Positions 1-10,412 are shown, numbered from the stretch's first letter. The stretch: DNA of 64,000 nucleotides from Caballeronia arationis (GCF_001544975.2 NZ_FCOG02000022.1:1-64000); one strand, 5' to 3'. Made by a program: numbers and translations. Notes: generated by a model from the letters alone, not told the origin.

Positions 1-2
1 GC

Positions 3-68
3 GACCGAGTCGTCAAATCCCGCCCTAAACGCTACACCGTTCGATACCTCAAAAAGAACATTAACTGA
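3..68 (+). CDS. C-terminal end of an unidentified protein (5' end outside window)
   Basis: An open frame enters from the left edge and stops with TGA at 66-68. The last residues are very basic and end KRYTVRYLKKNIN. A short GC hairpin followed by T-runs lies just after the stop, which supports a real gene end. Twenty-one residues are not enough to recognise a family, so no function is given. The frame choice rests on the absence of stops, the basic composition and the hairpin. Confidence 0.35.
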   Translation, partial: DRVVKSRPKRYTVRYLKKNIN

Positions 69-76
69 ACGGCATT

Positions 77-101
77 ACCGGCGAGCCGGGCTTTTTGCTT
101 T
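77..101 (+). terminator. Possible weak rho-independent terminator
   Basis: CCGG-cgag-CCGG can form a 4-bp stem (78-89), followed by GCTTTTTGCTTTT. It sits 9 bases after the stop at 68. The stem is short, so the call is modest. Confidence 0.35.
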
Positions 102-246
102 TCCGGCCTCGCGCGCAATCGACCAATCGACGCCGATTGCAGCCAATCGCCGCCAAATCGCCGCATCACGCGGCATGACCCGGGCGGCGGTCATCGTGCG
201 TGGCATAATCGCCTGCTCGTTCCCCATTCGATGCATCCACGCATTC

Positions 247-639
247 ATGCGTAGCGCCCTGATACGGAAGATCGGCGGTATCGTCGGATTGCTCGCGATC
301 CTGATGACGACGCTCGCCCCTGCCGCATCGCAGATGCTGGAACGTACGCGCATCGAATCGATGCTCGCGGCATTCTGCTCGGCCGAGACGCCAGCCGTAT
401 CGAGTCACGGCAACACCGCGAGATCCAAGCACGCCAGCAGCGACGCCGCCCTCGCGCACTTGCAAGCCTGCGGGTATTGCAACCTCGCCTCCCATACGCC
501 CTTCACGCCACCGCCTGCGCACGCGCCTCGCATGCCTGCTTTGGCGGACCCGGCGCCCGTCGCGCGACTGGATACGTTCCAGCGGCCGCATGCGGCCATC
601 ATCGCAGCCCAGCCGCGCGCCCCGCCCTCGTTCGCCTGA
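247..639 (+). CDS. DUF2946 domain protein (copper-associated)
   Basis: About 130 residues from the ATG at 247; the frame is open upstream to 175, so the start is uncertain and no clear ribosome site decides it. An N-terminal hydrophobic stretch (IGGIVGLLAILMTTLAPAAS) looks like a signal peptide or anchor. The C-terminal part has the DUF2946 signature HLQACGYCNLASH, with paired Cys and His residues suited to metal binding, and ends in a Pro/Ala-rich tail. DUF2946 proteins are often found beside copper genes, and here copC and a PCu(A)C chaperone follow on the same strand. A role in periplasmic copper handling is inferred from this context only. Confidence 0.7.
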   Translation: MRSALIRKIGGIVGLLAILMTTLAPAASQMLERTRIESMLAAFCSAETPAVSSHGNTARSKHASSDAALAHLQACGYCNLASHTPFTPPPAHAPRMPALADPAPVARLDTFQRPHAAIIAAQPRAPPSFA

Positions 640-737
640 ATTTACCCAGTCTTTCGCGACGCACGCATGAGCCGACATCGGCATCTCGCGCGCACGCCGC
701 TCGTCAACACCTTCCCAACAGGCGGGAGTCAATCGAT

Positions 738-1100
738 ATGAACTCATCCATCACGAAGCACGGCGCGCTTGCCGTGAGCCTTCTCGTCGCTGCGCAATTC
801 GCCTTCGCGCACGCCGTGCCCAAACAGCAGGACCCGGCGCCCAACTCGACCGTCTCCGCACCACACGAAGTCGCCATCGAATTCGGCGAAGCGCTGGAGC
901 CGTCGTTTAGCAAGCTGGTCGTCGTCGATGCGGGCGGCAAGCAGGTGAACACGGCACCTTCGACCGTCGACGCCAGCGACAAGAAGCACATGAGCGTGGC
1001 GCTCGGCGCGCTCCCGCCCGGGACGTATCGCGTGAACTGGACAGCCGTTGCCGACGACGGCCATCGCACGCAAGGCCACTACAACTTCAAGGTCAAGTGA
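738..1100 (+). CDS. copC: Periplasmic copper-binding protein, CopC/YobA family
   Basis: 120 residues, the usual size for a stand-alone CopC. The start ATG at 738 follows GGGAG. A signal peptide (about residues 1-24) ends in FAFA, so the mature protein begins with His25, the residue CopC proteins use as a Cu(II) ligand. The beta-sandwich signature is present: [10 protein letters not shown] near the N terminus, [14 protein letters not shown] in the middle and [12 protein letters not shown] near the end, whose Asp and His complete the usual Cu(II) site. No CopD membrane partner follows; the next gene is a PCu(A)C chaperone 7 bases downstream, probably co-transcribed. Role: binding and buffering copper in the periplasm. 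Confidence 0.88.
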   Translation: MNSSITKHGALAVSLLVAAQFAFAHAVPKQQDPAPNSTVSAPHEVAIEFGEALEPSFSKLVVVDAGGKQVNTAPSTVDASDKKHMSVALGALPPGTYRVNWTAVADDGHRTQGHYNFKVK

Positions 1101-1107
1101 GACTCGC

Positions 1108-1563
1108 ATGAAAAAAATCACCGCCCCTTTCACTACGCTCTGCGCCACGCTCCTCGGCGCGCTGCTCGGCGCGCCGCTCGCTCACGCGGCGAGCCTCTCG
1201 GTCAGCGACTGCTGGATCCGCTCGATGCCACCGAACCTGCCGTCGTCAGGCTACTTCACAGTGTCGAACGACGGCGACGCACCTGCATCGCTCGTCGGCG
1301 CCGAGACGCCCGCATTCGGCATGGCGATGCTGCACAAGTCCGAAAGCAACGGCAGCACCGCGACGATGTCGCACGTGGCATCGGCGGAAGTCCCTGCGCA
1401 CGGCACGCTGCGCTTCGCGCCGAAGGGCTATCACCTGATGCTCGAAGGCGCGGGCAAGCCGCTCCAGGTCGGCTCGACGGTCCCGCTCTCGCTTTCCTTC
1501 GCCGATCACTCGAAGATCAGCACGACCTGCACCGTGAAGCCGCCCTCCGCGCTCGGCAACTGA
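1108..1563 (+). CDS. pcuC: PCu(A)C copper chaperone (DUF461)
   Basis: 151 residues with a cleavable signal peptide ending near PLAHA (residues 10-27). The metal motif of the family is intact: His, ten residues, Met ([12 protein letters not shown]), then 21 residues and HLM, which is H-x10-M-x21-H-x-M. Family members bind Cu(I) in the periplasm and deliver it to the CuA/CuB centres of cytochrome oxidase, often with Sco. The gene starts 7 bases after copC and is followed by a strong terminator at 1577-1618, so it is the last gene of the copper group. No oxidase assembly gene is visible nearby. The target oxidase is inference from the family. Confidence 0.88.
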   Translation: MKKITAPFTTLCATLLGALLGAPLAHAASLSVSDCWIRSMPPNLPSSGYFTVSNDGDAPASLVGAETPAFGMAMLHKSESNGSTATMSHVASAEVPAHGTLRFAPKGYHLMLEGAGKPLQVGSTVPLSLSFADHSKISTTCTVKPPSALGN

Positions 1564-1576
1564 CCGACGACGCCCA

Positions 1577-1618
1577 ATGAAAAGCGCGCCGCAGTTCACA
1601 CTGCGGCGCGCTTTTTTG
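1577..1618. terminator. Bidirectional terminator between pcuC and mrcA
   Basis: AAAGCGCGCCGCAG and its inverted partner CTGCGGCGCGCTTT form a stem of about 14 bp around a short loop. A-runs on the left and T-runs on the right let it work for both converging genes. Confidence 0.85.
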
Positions 1619-1638
1619 TTGCTGCGGGTCGTCTGCGG

Positions 1639-4146
1639 CTACGGCTTGCTGAACAGATCCATGATCTGCTTGCGCTCGTCGGCGTTCACGTTCGGCGCCT
1701 GCATGCCGCCCGGGCCGATCCCGCCCGATGTCGTCGTCACGGCGCCTGCCGGATCGGCCGCGTCCATGCCGATGCTCGCGATGAAGCCGCTGCCGGGCGT
1801 CTTGTCGGCGTAGAAGAGTTCGCCGTCGAAATCGGTGATGCCGTCGGGCTTCGGCATCTGCTGCTGCGGCACGTTGCGCAGCGCGCGCCCCATGTAATCG
1901 ACCCAGATCGGCAGCGCAAGCTGCGCACCGAACTCCTTGCTGCCGAGCGACTTGGGCTGGTCGTAGCCCATCCACGCCACCGCGACGAGCGAGTGCTGGT
2001 AGCCCGCGAACCAGCCGTCCTTCGCGTCGTTGGTCGTGCCGGTCTTGCCTTGCAGGTCGTTGCGCTTGAGCGCGTTGGTCGCGGCACCCGTGCCCTGCGT
2101 CGCAACCGTGTGCAGCAGGCTGTTCATCATGTACGCGTTGCGCGGCTCGAGCGTCTGCGGCGCATTGCGGCCGGCCGTCAGCGGATCGGCGCGCGAAATC
2201 ACCGTGCTGCGCGCATCGGTGACTTCGGCGATCAGATACGGATTGATGCGATAGCCGCCGTTCGCGAACACCGAATACGCGCCGGAGAGCTGCAGCGGCG
2301 TGACGAGTCCGGCGCCGAGCGCGAGCGGCAGGTACGGCGGCGTCTTGTCGACGTCGAAACCGAAGTTCTTTGTAACGAACTCCTGCGCGTAACCCGTGCC
2401 GATGTACGACAGGATGCGGATCGACACGAGGTTCTTCGAACGCTGCAAACCGGTGCGCATCGACATCGGGCCGTCGGGCTGGTCGTCGTCCTTTGGCTCC
2501 CAGGCCTGGCCGCCGGGCGTTGTCGGCGGGAAATAGAGCGGCGCGTCGTTGATGATCGTCGCCGGTCCGAGCCCCTTGTCGAGCGCCGCCGAATAGATGA
2601 AAGGCTTGAAGCTCGAACCCGGCTGGCGCCATGCCTGCGTCACGTGGTTGAACTTGTTCTTGTTGAAGTCGAAGCCGCCGACGAGCGCGCGAATCGCCCC
2701 GTCCTGCGGCACGAGCGACACGAGCGCGCCTTCGACTTGCGGCAACTGCGTGATCTGCCAGTTGTCCTTCGGGTCCTTTGTCAGGCGCACGATCGAACCG
2801 GGCTTGAGCCGCACCGCCGCCGGTGCGTTGCTGCGCAGGCCCGGCGCGGCAAAGCGCAGGCCGTCCCCGGCGATGTTCACCGTCTCGCCGCCGACGAACT
2901 GCGCCGTCACCTGCTTCGGGCTCACGGCCGTCACGACCGCGGACTCCAGATCGCCGTCGTCCGGATGATCGACGAGCGCGTCCTCGATGGCCTGCTCGCG
3001 GTCGTCGTCGTCCTTCGGCAGGTTCACGAAGCCTTCCGGCCCGCGATAGCCATGGCGCCGCTCGTAATCCATGATGCCCTTGCGCACCGCGCGGTAGGCA
3101 GCGTCCTGATCGGCGGAATCGATGGTCGTCGTGACAGTCAGGCCGCGCGTGTAGGTCTCTTCCTTGTACTGCGCGTACATCATCTGCCGCACCATTTCCG
3201 CGACATATTCCGCATGCACGCCATACTCGGTGCCCGCGGACTTCGTGTGGATCTCCTCGGCGACGGCCTGGTCGTACTGAGCGCGCGTGATGTAGTTCAG
3301 GTCGAACATGCGCTTCAGGATGTACTGCTGCCGGATCTTCGCGCGCTTCGGATTGACGACCGGGTTATACGCCGAAGGTGCCTTCGGCAGGCCGGCGAGC
3401 ATCGCGGCTTCCGCGAGCGTGATGTTTTTCAGGTCCTTGCCGAAGTAGACGCGCGCCGCGGCCGAGAAGCCGTAGGCGCGCTCGCCCAGATAGATCTGGT
3501 TCATGTACAGCTCGAGAATCTGGTCCTTCGTGAGCGCCTTCTCGATCTTGTACGCGAGCAGCATTTCATAAATCTTGCGCGTATAGGTCTTTTCGCTCGA
3601 CAGGAAGAAGTTGCGCGCGACCTGCATCGTGATCGTGCTTGCGCCCTGCGATGCGCCGCCGTGCATCACGTCGCTCACGCCCGCGCGCAGGATGCCGACG
3701 AAGTCGACGCCCCCGTGATCGTAGAAACGGTAGTCCTCGATCGCGAGGACCGCCTTCTTCATCTGGTCGGGGATGTCCTGGAAGCGCGCGAGCGAACGCC
3801 GTTCCTCGCCGAATTCGCCGATCAGCACGTGATCGGCGGTATAGACGCGCAGCGGCACTTTCGGCCGGTAGTCGGTGAGCGCTTCGAGCGAGGGCAGGTT
3901 CGGCCCCATCACGACGAGCGCATAGCCGATGATCAGCGCACCGATCACGCCCGCGAGCGCGAACAGCCCCGCGAACCACAACGCGATGCGCGCGAAGAAC
4001 GAGCGCCCTTCGGACTCGTCGCGATAGCGGCCGTCGCTGCGGTCGCTGCGGTCGTTGCGGTCGTCGTCGTTACGGTTGCCGTCGCCGATGTAGTGCCGGA
4101 CGTCGCGTGAGGGGTTCGAGGAATTCGGTCGTTTGATGATTGGCAT
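1639..4146 (-). CDS. mrcA: Penicillin-binding protein 1A (bifunctional transglycosylase/transpeptidase)
   Basis: 835 residues from the ATG at 4146 (MPIIKRPN); the frame is open to 4443 but the extra N terminus is unlike the family. Order: Asp/Arg-rich cytoplasmic tail (about residues 20-48), one membrane helix (about 54-80), GT51 transglycosylase with EDYRFYDHGG (catalytic Glu), GASTITMQ and LYMNQIYLGERAYG, then the transpeptidase with PGSSFKPF (S-x-x-K nucleophile), SKN and GKTGTTND. It polymerises and crosslinks peptidoglycan at the inner membrane. It is transcribed alone, divergent from a ribbon-helix-helix gene 586 bases away. The tail contains SDR/NDR repeats encoded by a 9-bp tandem repeat at about 4033-4068. 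Confidence 0.95.
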   Translation of the reverse strand: MPIIKRPNSSNPSRDVRHYIGDGNRNDDDRNDRSDRSDGRYRDESEGRSFFARIALWFAGLFALAGVIGALIIGYALVVMGPNLPSLEALTDYRPKVPLRVYTADHVLIGEFGEERRSLARFQDIPDQMKKAVLAIEDYRFYDHGGVDFVGILRAGVSDVMHGGASQGASTITMQVARNFFLSSEKTYTRKIYEMLLAYKIEKALTKDQILELYMNQIYLGERAYGFSAAARVYFGKDLKNITLAEAAMLAGLPKAPSAYNPVVNPKRAKIRQQYILKRMFDLNYITRAQYDQAVAEEIHTKSAGTEYGVHAEYVAEMVRQMMYAQYKEETYTRGLTVTTTIDSADQDAAYRAVRKGIMDYERRHGYRGPEGFVNLPKDDDDREQAIEDALVDHPDDGDLESAVVTAVSPKQVTAQFVGGETVNIAGDGLRFAAPGLRSNAPAAVRLKPGSIVRLTKDPKDNWQITQLPQVEGALVSLVPQDGAIRALVGGFDFNKNKFNHVTQAWRQPGSSFKPFIYSAALDKGLGPATIINDAPLYFPPTTPGGQAWEPKDDDQPDGPMSMRTGLQRSKNLVSIRILSYIGTGYAQEFVTKNFGFDVDKTPPYLPLALGAGLVTPLQLSGAYSVFANGGYRINPYLIAEVTDARSTVISRADPLTAGRNAPQTLEPRNAYMMNSLLHTVATQGTGAATNALKRNDLQGKTGTTNDAKDGWFAGYQHSLVAVAWMGYDQPKSLGSKEFGAQLALPIWVDYMGRALRNVPQQQMPKPDGITDFDGELFYADKTPGSGFIASIGMDAADPAGAVTTTSGGIGPGGMQAPNVNADERKQIMDLFSKP

Positions 4147-4732
4147 GACTTCGATGGTTCGGCGCGTGACTTGGACGCAGTGCTCGCTCAGATGAGCCGG
4201 CTGACTGAACCAGTCACGTGAGTCGGTCGCATGAGGCTCGCGGCTTGCGGCCGCGCGCCACGCGCCGCGATGAACTGAACCGCGCGAGCGATGAATGCCG
4301 GCGATGGCCGGGCAGCACCGCGCGGCCGCTTTGAGCCGCGCGCGGCGGCAAAGCGCCTTTTCGGCTGCACGCGCAGGGTAACAGCGCATTTTAAAGAATT
4401 CGAGCGGACTTCTACGCGAGACGCCCGATTTTTTTGTAAGCAAATCACGCCGATGGTGCGCACGCGCACGGACAGGTTACCCACAGAAACTGTTGAGAGC
4501 ACTGTGGACAACCGTATGAGAAAATGGCCAAGTCATTGAGCGCGCGCCACTTTTGGCGTGTGCCCCGATTTCGGCGCGAAGCTGCTGTCCACCCACGCCG
4601 AAGCACAAAACGATATGATGGATGTGCCGGAATGCGCCGTTGAGAGGTCGAACGAACGTGGCCGGCGATCCATCTTGCGGTAACTTTGTCGCATCGCTTC
4701 TTTGCAATCGCCTTACTGTTTGCGAGCCGCTC
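4147..4732. other. 586-base divergent intergenic region upstream of mrcA
   Basis: No convincing gene. The left part is GC-rich; the right part has AT-rich patches (ATTTTAAAGAATTC near 4390, GATTTTTTTGTAAG near 4430). Close to these is an inverted pair of DnaA-box-like 9-mers: TTACCCACA (4477-4485) and TGTGGACAA (4503-4511). Promoters for mrcA and the gene at 4733 should lie here, but I cannot place them with confidence. Confidence 0.6.
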
Positions 4733-5146
4733 ATGTCTATCAAACCCAGCGAACGCATCGTTGTTTTCGTGACACCCGCGCAGAAACTCGCCATCAGCAA
4801 CGCTGCCGAGGGACTCGGCATCAGCGTGAGCGAACTCATGCGGCGGGCGGTACTGAATTTCAACGCCACGAGCGAGCAGATCAAGGTGGCCGGTCTCGTC
4901 GACCGCTTGCGCGCGCCAAAAACGCCCGATGCGCTCAACGTCGCGCTACGTAACGTCGCGGAAAAAGCCGCCGCGCGCGAGGCCAAGACCGCGGCGGCGA
5001 ATGCGTCGAAGAACGCGGCTGCGGCGCACATGGCAGCGCTCGCAAAGGCAAAGCCCGAAGCCGAGCCGCCGGATGACGGGGAGAGCGTCGAACCCGGCGA
5101 CTCCGACGAAGGCGCATCGCTCACGGGCGGACACTCGGAGCAATGA
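4733..5146 (+). CDS. Ribbon-helix-helix-like DNA-binding protein with Ala-rich tail
   Basis: 137 residues from the ATG at 4733; the frame is open to 4622 but homologous-looking sequence begins at MSIKPSERIVVFVTP. Residues 6-45 read as a short beta strand (RIVVFVTP) followed by two helices (QKLAISNAAEGLG, SVSELMRRAVLNF), the Arc/MetJ ribbon-helix-helix pattern. Residues 60-110 are Ala/Lys/Glu-rich and probably helical, and the end is acidic (PPDDGESVEPGDSDEG). No toxin gene is adjacent: the next gene converges from the other strand 16 bases away. It could be a stand-alone regulator, possibly of its own gene or mrcA; that is inference. The specific family is not recognised. Confidence 0.65.
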   Translation: MSIKPSERIVVFVTPAQKLAISNAAEGLGISVSELMRRAVLNFNATSEQIKVAGLVDRLRAPKTPDALNVALRNVAEKAAAREAKTAAANASKNAAAAHMAALAKAKPEAEPPDDGESVEPGDSDEGASLTGGHSEQ

Positions 5147-5162
5147 GCTCCGGTGTCATGTG

Positions 5163-5570
5163 TCACGACACAAAACGCATCGGCACCGCGACCGCTGCGG
5201 CCGACGCGGCCGCTGTCGCGAACGCGCCCCACGCGATATCGATGACGACGACCGTCGTGCTCCAGCCCTTCAACGTCGCGAGATTTGTGAGGTCGTAAGT
5301 TGCGTACGCGATCGCTCCGAACAGCACGCCATTGATGAGCGCACGCGCCGCACTTGCCTCGGCGAGACCGGGCATCACGCAGAAATACGTCATTGCGGCG
5401 AGATACAGCACATAGAACACGGCCGCCGCGCCGAAGTTCGGCCGTTCGAGCAGCAGCGCGCCGATCTCGCGCTGATAGAGACCGCGCCCCACTACCCCGA
5501 GCCACAGCGCATCGAGCACGAGAAACACGACGGCCCCGACCGCGAACGCTACGACGAGCATCTTCGACAT
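5163..5570 (-). CDS. DUF2177 family integral membrane protein
   Basis: 135 residues with four hydrophobic segments (about 4-25, 45-63, 75-93, 103-128). DUF2177 features are visible: the first helix followed by LDALWLGVVGRGLY, the central GxLFGAIAYATYDLTNLATLKGW and the C-terminal DIAWGAFATA. The family has no established function. The gene is convergent with the ribbon-helix-helix gene (16-base gap) and divergent from the pspA-like gene, with a 278-base spacer on that side. The start ATG at 5570 gives the usual family length. Confidence 0.8.
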   Translation of the reverse strand: MSKMLVVAFAVGAVVFLVLDALWLGVVGRGLYQREIGALLLERPNFGAAAVFYVLYLAAMTYFCVMPGLAEASAARALINGVLFGAIAYATYDLTNLATLKGWSTTVVVIDIAWGAFATAAASAAAVAVPMRFVS

Positions 5571-5848
5571 GATGTTTCCGTTGGCTGATTTCGATAGCGC
5601 GTGCGGCTTGCGGCGCCGCTCCTGCCGTTACATTCCTTAACGCTGGGTGCCCGGCCGATTAAGACCCGCTTAAGCCGCATCGTGCTCTAATAGACGACGC
5701 GAGAAACAGCATTCGACCCAGGCTGCGCGTCTTATTGAAGCTAGTGCTTGCAATCCGCGCGCCCGGCCCGAACTTACGTGGCGCGGATCGCGCACGACAG
5801 CCGCGTGGCAGCCTCGGGCGATCCGCAGCCTTCATCAAGGAGAAACAC

Positions 5849-6529
5849 ATGTCGCTTTTGGATTCCATCACGCGCACCGTCAAGGGCCTGCTGAACGACG
5901 CGGCCGACACCATGCAGGACCCGTCGCGCGACTCGCGCCAGATCGTGCGCGAACTCGACGACAGCATCGCCAAGGCGGAAAATGCGCTGATCGAGATTGA
6001 AGCACAGGTCGCCACGCAGCAAAGCAAGCGCGACGTCGCCGCCGACAAGGCGAAGAAGTACGAAGACGGCGCAAAGCGCGCGCTGCAGACGGGCGACGAA
6101 GGGCTTGCCCGCGAGGCGCTCGCCGCGCAGGCGAACGCGGAAACCGAGCGCGACGCGCTCGCCGCGGAACTTGGCACGCTCGAACCGTCGGTCGATCATC
6201 TGAAGCAGCAGATCGCCGACATGCGCCAGCGCCGCAACGACCTGAATGCGCGCTCCAGCATCCTGCAGGCGAAGCAGCAGATCGCCCAGGCGAAGGACGT
6301 CGCGGCAACCGCGCTCGGCGGCATCGGCGGGAAAAACCTGTCGGAGGATTTCCAGAAGCTCGAAGACAAGGTGCAACTGGCCAACGCCCGCTCGGACGCC
6401 CGCCTGAATTCCGCCGACCAGAAGTCCGGCAAGGCGCTCGACGACAAGCTCGCGGCGCTCAACCGCGGCCCGTCGGTCGACGACCGGCTGGAAGCGCTGA
6501 AGAAACAGTTGAACTCGCCGTCGCAGTAG
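5849..6529 (+). CDS. PspA/IM30 family membrane-stress protein
   Basis: 226 residues. The ATG at 5849 is preceded by AAGGAG (5837-5842). The protein is almost entirely helical and charged, with long coiled-coil heptads across residues 25-150, as in PspA, Vipp1 and LiaH. It opens MSLLDSITRTVKGLLNDAAD, an amphipathic helix of the kind these proteins use to bind membranes. No pspF, pspB or pspC is nearby; the gene at 6651 encodes a TPR membrane protein on the same strand. By family it would form oligomeric scaffolds on the inner membrane under envelope stress. The partner relation to the TPR protein is inference. Confidence 0.82.
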   Translation: MSLLDSITRTVKGLLNDAADTMQDPSRDSRQIVRELDDSIAKAENALIEIEAQVATQQSKRDVAADKAKKYEDGAKRALQTGDEGLAREALAAQANAETERDALAAELGTLEPSVDHLKQQIADMRQRRNDLNARSSILQAKQQIAQAKDVAATALGGIGGKNLSEDFQKLEDKVQLANARSDARLNSADQKSGKALDDKLAALNRGPSVDDRLEALKKQLNSPSQ

Positions 6530-6650
6530 GCTTCATAAGGCTGTACCAGGCGGCTCGCGGCGAACTTGTCCGCTCGACGCGCGTCGCACTGGAATGTGTC
6601 ACCGATTGGGATCGACTGGAGGCGGGCGTTCATCGCGCCCGGCCCGCATC

Positions 6651-7832
6651 ATGAAAAAATTTTTGACGGCTGTTGCGGCGTCGCTGCTCTTCGTCGCTTC
6701 GTCGGCGTTCGCGGTGCCCACCGCGCAGCAGATCGAGCAGGCGATGTCGCAGGGCAACTGGCAGAAAGCCGACGCCGGTCTGAGCGAAGTCCTGCAGGCG
6801 CATCCGAACAATGCGCACGCGCACTATCTCTACGCGCAGGTGCTCGATCGCGAAGGCCGCTACGACGACGCCCTCTCCCATCTGCGGCAGGCGAAGTCGC
6901 TCGATCCCCAACTCAAGTTCACGGACCCGATGCGCTTCGCGGCCACCGAAGCGCGCATTCGCGGCGACGCGAACCGCGCTAACGTCGTCGCCAACGTGCC
7001 CGGCGCCGGGCAGCAGGCGAACCAGACCGGCTCGGTCGCGCAAAAGCCGTCGTTCAATCCCGCGCCGGCGCAGGAAAAGCATGGGCCGTCGATAGGCTCG
7101 TGGGTCGGCATCGCCGTGCTGTTCGCGGCGATCGCGCTCGTGTTGCGCTGGGGTCTGCGCCGTGCCCGCGCGCGCGACGACGGCCGCGCCAACGACGACC
7201 GCCGCACGCAACTGAAACGCGCGACCGAACTGCTCAACGATGTGCGCACCCTCAAGCTCGACGTGCGGCTTTCCACGACGCCCGGTCACGAGGCGTTGCT
7301 GAAGGACGTCGAGGGCGTCGAGGCGCAATTGCGCGAGCTGGTCGAGGCGCTGTCGAATGCGAAGAATCCGGTGCCACCGTATCAGGTCGAGGACCTCGCC
7401 AACCGCGTCGAGAGCCTGAAGGCGCGCGCCGAGGGACGGCCCGATCCAAACGCCGCGCCTGCTTCGACGCGCGAAAGCGATTCCGTGTACGCGCAGGAAG
7501 CCGAGCGTTTCGGACGCAATCAGCAAGGGCCTTACCCGCCTCAGCAGCCTTATCCGCAGCAGCAAGGGCCGGTCATCATTCAGCAAGGCGGCGGAGGTTT
7601 CGGCGGCGGCATGGGCGGATTGCTGACCGGTGTGCTGCTCGGTGAGGCGCTGTCGCATGGGCGTGACCGCGTGGTCGAGCGTCAGGTGCCCACGCCCGAT
7701 AACAACGCAGGCAATGGCGGCAGCGACGGCGGCGACCTCGACTTCGGCAACGGCTCGAACGACTGGAACGACGGCGGTGGCGGCGGAGGTCTGGACCTCG
7801 GCAATAACGACGACAACTGGCGCGATACCTGA
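6651..7832 (+). CDS. TPR-containing single-pass membrane protein with Gly/Asp-rich tail
   Basis: 393 residues. A signal peptide (1-21, ends SSAFA) is followed by about two TPR units (25-95; NAHAHYLYAQVLDREGRYDDALSHLRQA is typical), a linker, one membrane helix (about 150-168, SWVGIAVLFAAIALVLRWGLRR) and a helical segment (185-250). Then come a Pro/Gln stretch (PYPPQQPYPQQQGP), a glycine-zipper-like piece (GGGFGGGMGGLLTG) and an acidic Gly/Asn/Asp tail. The predicted topology puts the TPR domain in the periplasm and the tail in the cytoplasm. It follows the pspA-like gene by 121 bases and ends at a clear terminator. I do not recognise a named family; a membrane-stress adaptor role is inferred from context. 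Confidence 0.75.
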   Translation: MKKFLTAVAASLLFVASSAFAVPTAQQIEQAMSQGNWQKADAGLSEVLQAHPNNAHAHYLYAQVLDREGRYDDALSHLRQAKSLDPQLKFTDPMRFAATEARIRGDANRANVVANVPGAGQQANQTGSVAQKPSFNPAPAQEKHGPSIGSWVGIAVLFAAIALVLRWGLRRARARDDGRANDDRRTQLKRATELLNDVRTLKLDVRLSTTPGHEALLKDVEGVEAQLRELVEALSNAKNPVPPYQVEDLANRVESLKARAEGRPDPNAAPASTRESDSVYAQEAERFGRNQQGPYPPQQPYPQQQGPVIIQQGGGGFGGGMGGLLTGVLLGEALSHGRDRVVERQVPTPDNNAGNGGSDGGDLDFGNGSNDWNDGGGGGGLDLGNNDDNWRDT

Positions 7833-7862
7833 TTCACCTTCGTCGATGTCGGTTTCGAAAGC

Positions 7863-7899
7863 AAAAAGGCTCCGGTGTGATGACCGGAGCCTTTTTTTA
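7863..7899 (+). terminator. Rho-independent terminator after the TPR gene
   Basis: AAAGGCTCCGGT and ACCGGAGCCTTT form a 12-bp stem with loop GTGATG, followed by a T-run. Confidence 0.9.
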
Positions 7900-7928
7900 T
7901 TGCGTGTCGTACGGCGTCGATCCGCGGC

Positions 7929-8048
7929 TCAACCGCCGCCGAGAAAACGCAACAACGCCCACAGAAACTTGAAGAACCCGACGATGAACTCCCACACGCG
8001 CTCCAACTGGTCCCAACCCGCAACGCGCGCGATTGCGTGAAGAATCAT
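7929..8048 (-). CDS. Candidate 39-residue hydrophobic protein
   Basis: A short frame begins with ATG at 8048 and stops with TGA at 7929. The peptide has a charged start (MILHAIARVAGWDQLERV), then an aromatic hydrophobic helix (EFIVGFFKFLWALLRFLGGG). The composition is protein-like rather than the Arg/Pro-rich output of random high-GC frames. It lies between the terminator of the TPR gene and glgX, on the glgX strand, where no other gene exists. No good ribosome-binding site is visible, which is the main argument against it. It could be a small membrane peptide; function unknown. Confidence 0.4.
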   Translation of the reverse strand: MILHAIARVAGWDQLERVWEFIVGFFKFLWALLRFLGGG

Positions 8049-8201
8049 GTCGCTGCGCGGAAGCAGGTTCGGGATTGCGTGTTCGTTTCGATCATCGTTC
8101 GGAAGGCGCTCGCGTCAAATGGAAAAGCGGGACATGCCGCATCGGCAGCCCCGCATGATAGCGCGTCGAACGAACCTGCCCATCGAGATGGGCCATGCGG
8201 C

Positions 8202-10412
<2,211 letters not shown>

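Noticed and set aside
1993..4110. Long plus-strand open frame antisense to mrcA
   Set aside because: It is Arg/Val/His-rich with no domain. mrcA on the other strand has every catalytic motif, so this is a high-GC shadow.
4477..5505. Minus-strand frame spanning the ribbon-helix-helix gene
   Set aside because: Ser/Ala-rich translation with no domain; the plus-strand frame has a clean DNA-binding pattern.
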